A stretch of DNA of 44,850 nt from assembly GCA_023150775.1 (NCBI GenBank), contig JAKLKE010000014.1:1-44850 (forward strand), read 5' to 3'. This document shows positions 41,922 to 44,850 of this stretch, piece after piece. The stretch comes from Myxococcota bacterium (GTDB lineage: Bacteria > Myxococcota_A > UBA796 > CAJQPC01). Each line of letters begins with the position of its first letter. Position 1 is the stretch's first letter. The notes beneath the pieces were generated by a model, which saw nothing but the letters and a program-made list of their open reading frames with translations, made no database searches and was not told the origin of the DNA. The position numbers and the translations under genes were made by a program.

Positions 41922-44473
41922 TGCGCCACCTCATCCCATCGTCTCTGCTCCTACTCGCCGCCTGCAACCAGAACGAGCGCCCGCTCTACTACGACGGTGA
42001 CCCGCCGACGATCTCCGGCATCGGCGGCGAGTCCAGCACCTTGGGCAACCTCGGCGGCGCCGAGATCGTGCTCCAAGGCGGCGGCTTCGGCGAAGATCCC
42101 GCCGCCGTCGTCGTGCAGTTCGGCTCCCAGAACGCCGAGATCGTCGCCGTCTCCGACACCGAGCTGACGCTCATCGTGCCGAACGGCCCCATCGAGGGCG
42201 GCCCCGTCGACGTGAAGGTCGCCACTGAAGGCGGCGTGGCCGTCGCCGAGGGCCTCTACACCTACGAGGTCGGCGCGCTCTACGACGGCGAGGCCTCCTA
42301 TGTACATGTCAACGACTACTACTACTCGTGCTACGGCGGCGCGGCGGTAGACGGCGCCGGGGTGGGCTGCCAGAACGTCACCTACCTCGGGAACACCGGC
42401 CTCGTCGGCGACGCGGCGTTCTACGACTTCGTCTTCCCCCGGGTTCACACGCCGAACATCGGCTTTTACTCCGGCACCGACCTCTCCCCCGGCGTCTGGG
42501 GCGTCACCACCCCGGCCTACACCCTGTTCACCTCCGGCGTGAGCGAGCTGCGGCAGAACGTGCCCAACTTTAAGCTCGTGAACCCGGTGATGGAGGGTGA
42601 AGAGTGGTGCGCCGACCTGTCCTCCTTGGCGGCCTGGACCTGGAACGGCACGGACACCCTCGACCCCGTGACCCTCCGCGCCGACGGTGACCTGCTCAGC
42701 GAGGCGCCAGACTGCAGCGTCCCCAACACCCGCCTCTACAACCAGGGCGAGCTCAACTTCTGCGAGGTCTCCGAGTACCAAGAGAGCCACTCCAACGACT
42801 ACCAGGCCGAGTGGCCCGTCGGCGCGCCGTTCTTTGTGCCCGCGGGTGAAGGCGGAAAGGTGTCTACGGCCTCCCGAGACTGCCGCGACGGCCGCGACAA
42901 CAACGGCGACGGCCTGGTGGACGGCGAGGATCCCCTCTGCCACCCCCGGGTGCGGTTTGACTCCGAAGGCACCGGCCTCGACGGCGCCGAGCTGGTCTTG
43001 CCCGAGCCCGTTCAGATGTTGCTCACCGCGGGCGTCACCCCCGCCGACGAGTCCGTCCAAGACGTCTGGGCGGTCCTCGGCTTAGAGACCTGCCCCGGCG
43101 TCGACGGCCCCTTCGACCCCGACGCCCCGGCGCTCAAGGTCGAGTGGACCCCCTCCGGCGTCACCTACTCCGACGACCCCCAGGTGCTCGCCGTCGACAC
43201 CCACGTGCGCATCACCCTCACCATCGTGAGCCTCGGCTGGTTGGGCGCCGACTCCACGCCGATCCGCGCCACCATCACCGTGCCCGACGCCTATGCCGTA
43301 GACCCGGAGACCGGCCGCAGCGTCGTCGAGGTGCCCGCCGAGGTGCTCTACCAGCTCCCCGACGTCACCTTCGACACCGGCGGCTGCACCGCGGGCACCT
43401 TCGGCGGCGAGGTCTGCACCTTCGGCGACCCCACCCAGGTCGGCTTTGGCTACCTCATCCTCACCGCCGACCGCGTGACCGAGTACCGCCTCGACGCCGG
43501 CCAGCTCTACGGCGACCTCGTCTTCTCTTACGCCAGCGGCGACTTCACCTTCGTCGAGTGGGACAACCCCTTCAACAACACGAGCTGCGACAACTGCCAA
43601 GACGAAGACGGCGACGGCTGGATCGACAAGCTCGACCCCGACTGCTCCGGCGACGGTGAGGCCGAAGACGGCGCCTTAGACGGCCTCGACGGCGCGACCT
43701 GCTCCGATGGCCTCGACAACGACAGCGACGGCTTCATCGACTACGACGACGACGACTGCGAGAGCGGCCTCGACGGCGAGACCAACTGCGGCGACGGCGC
43801 CGACAACGACGGCGACGGCTGGACCGACGAGGACGACGGCGAGTGCGCCGACCCCTTCGGCGTCGAGCTCGGCGAGGACGACCCCGCCTGGCAGTGCTCC
43901 GATGGCCTCGACAACGACAGCGACGGCTGGATCGACGGCGACGACCCCGCCTGCACCTCCGGCGCCGCCCCTGAAGACGACGGCTTCACCGCCCTCGTGT
44001 GCAACGACGGCCTCGACAACGACGGCCACGGCGACATCGACGCCGCCGATCCCTACTGCCAGCGCAGCGGCGCCGACGGCGAGTCCGAGCTGCCCCGCAG
44101 CTACGGCGGGGAGTGCGCCGATGGCCTCGACAACGACGGCGACGGCTACATCGACACCTTCGACCCCGACTGCGAGTACAGCCAGAGCATCAAGGAGGAC
44201 GATCCTTTCCACAGCGTCGAGGATCGCCCAGCCACGAAGGAGTGCTACGACGGCCTCGACAACGACCTTGACGGCCACATCGACGCCGCCGATCCCGGCT
44301 GCTGGAACCTGAACGACGCCTTGGGCTACGTCGCGATCCCCGATGGCTTCTTAGCCAACGAGGCCGACGACGGAGACTGCGTGGATGGCGCCGACAACGA
44401 CCTCGACGGCCTCACCGACCTCGACGATCCCGGCTGCGCCCCAGGCGTCGGGAAGTCCGAGTCCGCGGGCTGA
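41921..44473 (+). CDS. Lipoprotein with TIG domain and C-terminal MopE-like Ca-binding repeats
   Basis: An 850-residue protein. Signal peptide with lipobox LLAAC and Cys15. An IPT/TIG immunoglobulin-like domain spans about 27-108 (PPTISGIGGESS, IVLQGGGFG, IIVP-like LTLIVPNGPIEGG). One isolated DGRDNNGDGLVDGEDPLC copy lies near 325. The C-terminal third (from about 550) holds eight more copies of the pattern CxDGLDNDxDGxxDxxDPxC, spaced by 10-25 residues. Each has aspartates spaced like EF-hand-type calcium loops and a cysteine pair. This repeat recalls MopE and many myxobacterial surface proteins. Last gene of the rightward surface operon. Confidence 0.8.
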   Translation: MRHLIPSSLLLLAACNQNERPLYYDGDPPTISGIGGESSTLGNLGGAEIVLQGGGFGEDPAAVVVQFGSQNAEIVAVSDTELTLIVPNGPIEGGPVDVKVATEGGVAVAEGLYTYEVGALYDGEASYVHVNDYYYSCYGGAAVDGAGVGCQNVTYLGNTGLVGDAAFYDFVFPRVHTPNIGFYSGTDLSPGVWGVTTPAYTLFTSGVSELRQNVPNFKLVNPVMEGEEWCADLSSLAAWTWNGTDTLDPVTLRADGDLLSEAPDCSVPNTRLYNQGELNFCEVSEYQESHSNDYQAEWPVGAPFFVPAGEGGKVSTASRDCRDGRDNNGDGLVDGEDPLCHPRVRFDSEGTGLDGAELVLPEPVQMLLTAGVTPADESVQDVWAVLGLETCPGVDGPFDPDAPALKVEWTPSGVTYSDDPQVLAVDTHVRITLTIVSLGWLGADSTPIRATITVPDAYAVDPETGRSVVEVPAEVLYQLPDVTFDTGGCTAGTFGGEVCTFGDPTQVGFGYLILTADRVTEYRLDAGQLYGDLVFSYASGDFTFVEWDNPFNNTSCDNCQDEDGDGWIDKLDPDCSGDGEAEDGALDGLDGATCSDGLDNDSDGFIDYDDDDCESGLDGETNCGDGADNDGDGWTDEDDGECADPFGVELGEDDPAWQCSDGLDNDSDGWIDGDDPACTSGAAPEDDGFTALVCNDGLDNDGHGDIDAADPYCQRSGADGESELPRSYGGECADGLDNDGDGYIDTFDPDCEYSQSIKEDDPFHSVEDRPATKECYDGLDNDLDGHIDAADPGCWNLNDALGYVAIPDGFLANEADDGDCVDGADNDLDGLTDLDDPGCAPGVGKSESAG

Positions 44474-44534
44474 GCCCCGCCCAAGGATCCGCTCCAGGGC
44501 GATCTCGCCGAGGATCACCCTCGGACCGGGGCTC
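44472..44534 (+). terminator. Nested hairpin after the MopE-like gene, probable terminator
   Basis: GAGCCCCG (44472-44479) and CGGGGCTC (44527-44534) are perfect 8-bp arms. Inside them CCGAGG (44508-44513) and CCTCGG (44519-44524) form another stem with loop ATCAC. The outer arm overlaps the stop codon. No T-tract follows. It would end the surface-protein transcript before the rRNA-type promoter. Confidence 0.45.
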
Positions 44535-44602
44535 TCCAGAGACGAGGCCGGGACTGACAGGGATGAAATATTCATTCTGACCCGAAAAAGTTTCCGACCA
44601 GC

Positions 44603-44631
44603 TTGACGGTCCTGGGGGGGTAAGCTACTTG
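44603..44631 (+). promoter_or_regulatory. Possible strong promoter of an rRNA operon
   Basis: TTGACG at 44603-44608 matches the -35 consensus at five of six bases. TACTTG lies 17 bases on (44626-44631), a weak -10. An AT-rich stretch at about 44563-44594 (GAAATATTCATT, GAAAAAGTTT) fits an UP element. The spacer holds a run of seven G. The assignment leans on the downstream boxA-like leader. Confidence 0.4.
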
Positions 44632-44772
44632 TGGAGGGTCGGAAGCGAGCGACGCCGAGCGCGGCGCTGCGGACGACGAAAGACGCTCTCGTGACATCTT
44701 TGGTGACCGCCGAGTCGGTTACCTCAGCCTCCCGAAAGCAAGGTCCACACAAGCCACAGGCAAGTGAGGATC

Positions 44773-44850
44773 TGGTCTTTGAAAAATAGATAGCAGTACT
44801 GTCGAATCTGCAAACGAGTTTTAGCTCAACCAAGAGTTGAGCACAAGGAT
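44773..44850 (+). promoter_or_regulatory. rRNA-operon leader: boxA-like element and hairpin, 16S gene expected beyond window
   Basis: TGGTCTTTGAA at 44773-44783 resembles the boxA antitermination element and the CTTTGA-type sequence that precedes many 16S genes. It is followed by AT-rich AAAATAGATAGCAG. GCTCAAC (44824-44830) and GTTGAGC (44836-44842) form a perfect 7-bp stem with loop CAAGA. The last bases, GAGCACAAGGAT, have no coding character. The stretch 44535-44850 contains no gene. I infer that the 16S rRNA start lies just past 44850; only the leader is present. Confidence 0.6.

Noticed and set aside
40326-43060. Two minus-strand open frames of 433 and 369 codons
   Set aside because: They lie opposite lipoprotein genes with signal peptides, overlaps and operon spacing. 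They have composition typical of frame shadows.
43580-44470. DNA-level microsatellite in the MopE-like gene
   Set aside because: The repetition of GACGGC-type hexamers follows from the protein repeats DGxDNDxDG. The linkers differ, so it is selection on protein sequence and not a simple DNA repeat.

Overview
The window is GC-rich (roughly 70% by eye) and densely coded, with about 38 protein genes on both strands. The gene content suggests a Myxococcota-type bacterium or another lineage formerly placed in Deltaproteobacteria. The clues are a lipoprotein with a C-terminal array of MopE-like DGLDNDxDGxxDxxDPxC repeats, Tad/Flp pilus genes, a two-subunit 2-oxoacid:ferredoxin oxidoreductase, a class III cyclase with a V4R-like N-terminus, and many large lipoproteins and outer-membrane barrels. 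No phylogenetic marker is complete, so this placement is an inference. No tRNA, insertion sequence or CRISPR array was found.

Layout. 1-2.5 kb: a 44-bp tandem repeat, a decayed duplicate of a gene 3' end, and a translationally coupled pair (SMC/ABC-type ATPase plus small TOPRIM-like protein) that looks like an anti-phage module. 2.5-5 kb: a TadZ/CpaE-like pilus ATPase and an unrecognised protein. 5-13.3 kb: an MscS channel, a DUF6206-like protein, a three-gene unit (TPR protein, small secreted protein, sigma factor), a LON-domain protein, a class III nucleotide cyclase, a CTP-dependent lipid-kinase-like membrane protein and small exported proteins. 13.3-18 kb: a NamZ-type muramidase, an acyl-CoA dehydrogenase behind a near-consensus FadR (TetR-type) operator, and radA with a recognisable terminator. 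18-28.2 kb: a membrane sulfatase-fold protein, a TadG-like pilus protein with a structured leader, a PfkB sugar kinase coupled to a D-2-hydroxyacid dehydrogenase, a Nudix and HAD pair, korAB and a methyltransferase. 28.2-31.2 kb: a possible frameshifted exported protein, a small unknown protein, and a coupled DUF6932 nucleotidyltransferase plus partner. 31.2-44.5 kb: two divergent operons of surface proteins. The leftward one encodes a 5'-nucleotidase lipoprotein, a lipoprotein and a barrel. The rightward one encodes a barrel, a peptidase/TolB/barrel fusion, a lipoprotein and the MopE-like lipoprotein.

The last 280 bases look like the promoter and leader of a ribosomal RNA operon. They contain an AT-rich upstream tract, a possible -35/-10 pair, a boxA-like TGGTCTTTGAA and a small hairpin. 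The window probably stops shortly before a 16S rRNA gene.

The best candidates for undescribed biology are the ATPase/TOPRIM-like pair (501-2470), the DUF6932 nucleotidyltransferase with its GSFGF-motif partner (29779-31226), the TPR/secreted-peptide/sigma-factor unit (7125-8674), and the divergent surface operons (31249-44473). Function in all four is inferred from motifs and gene order alone.
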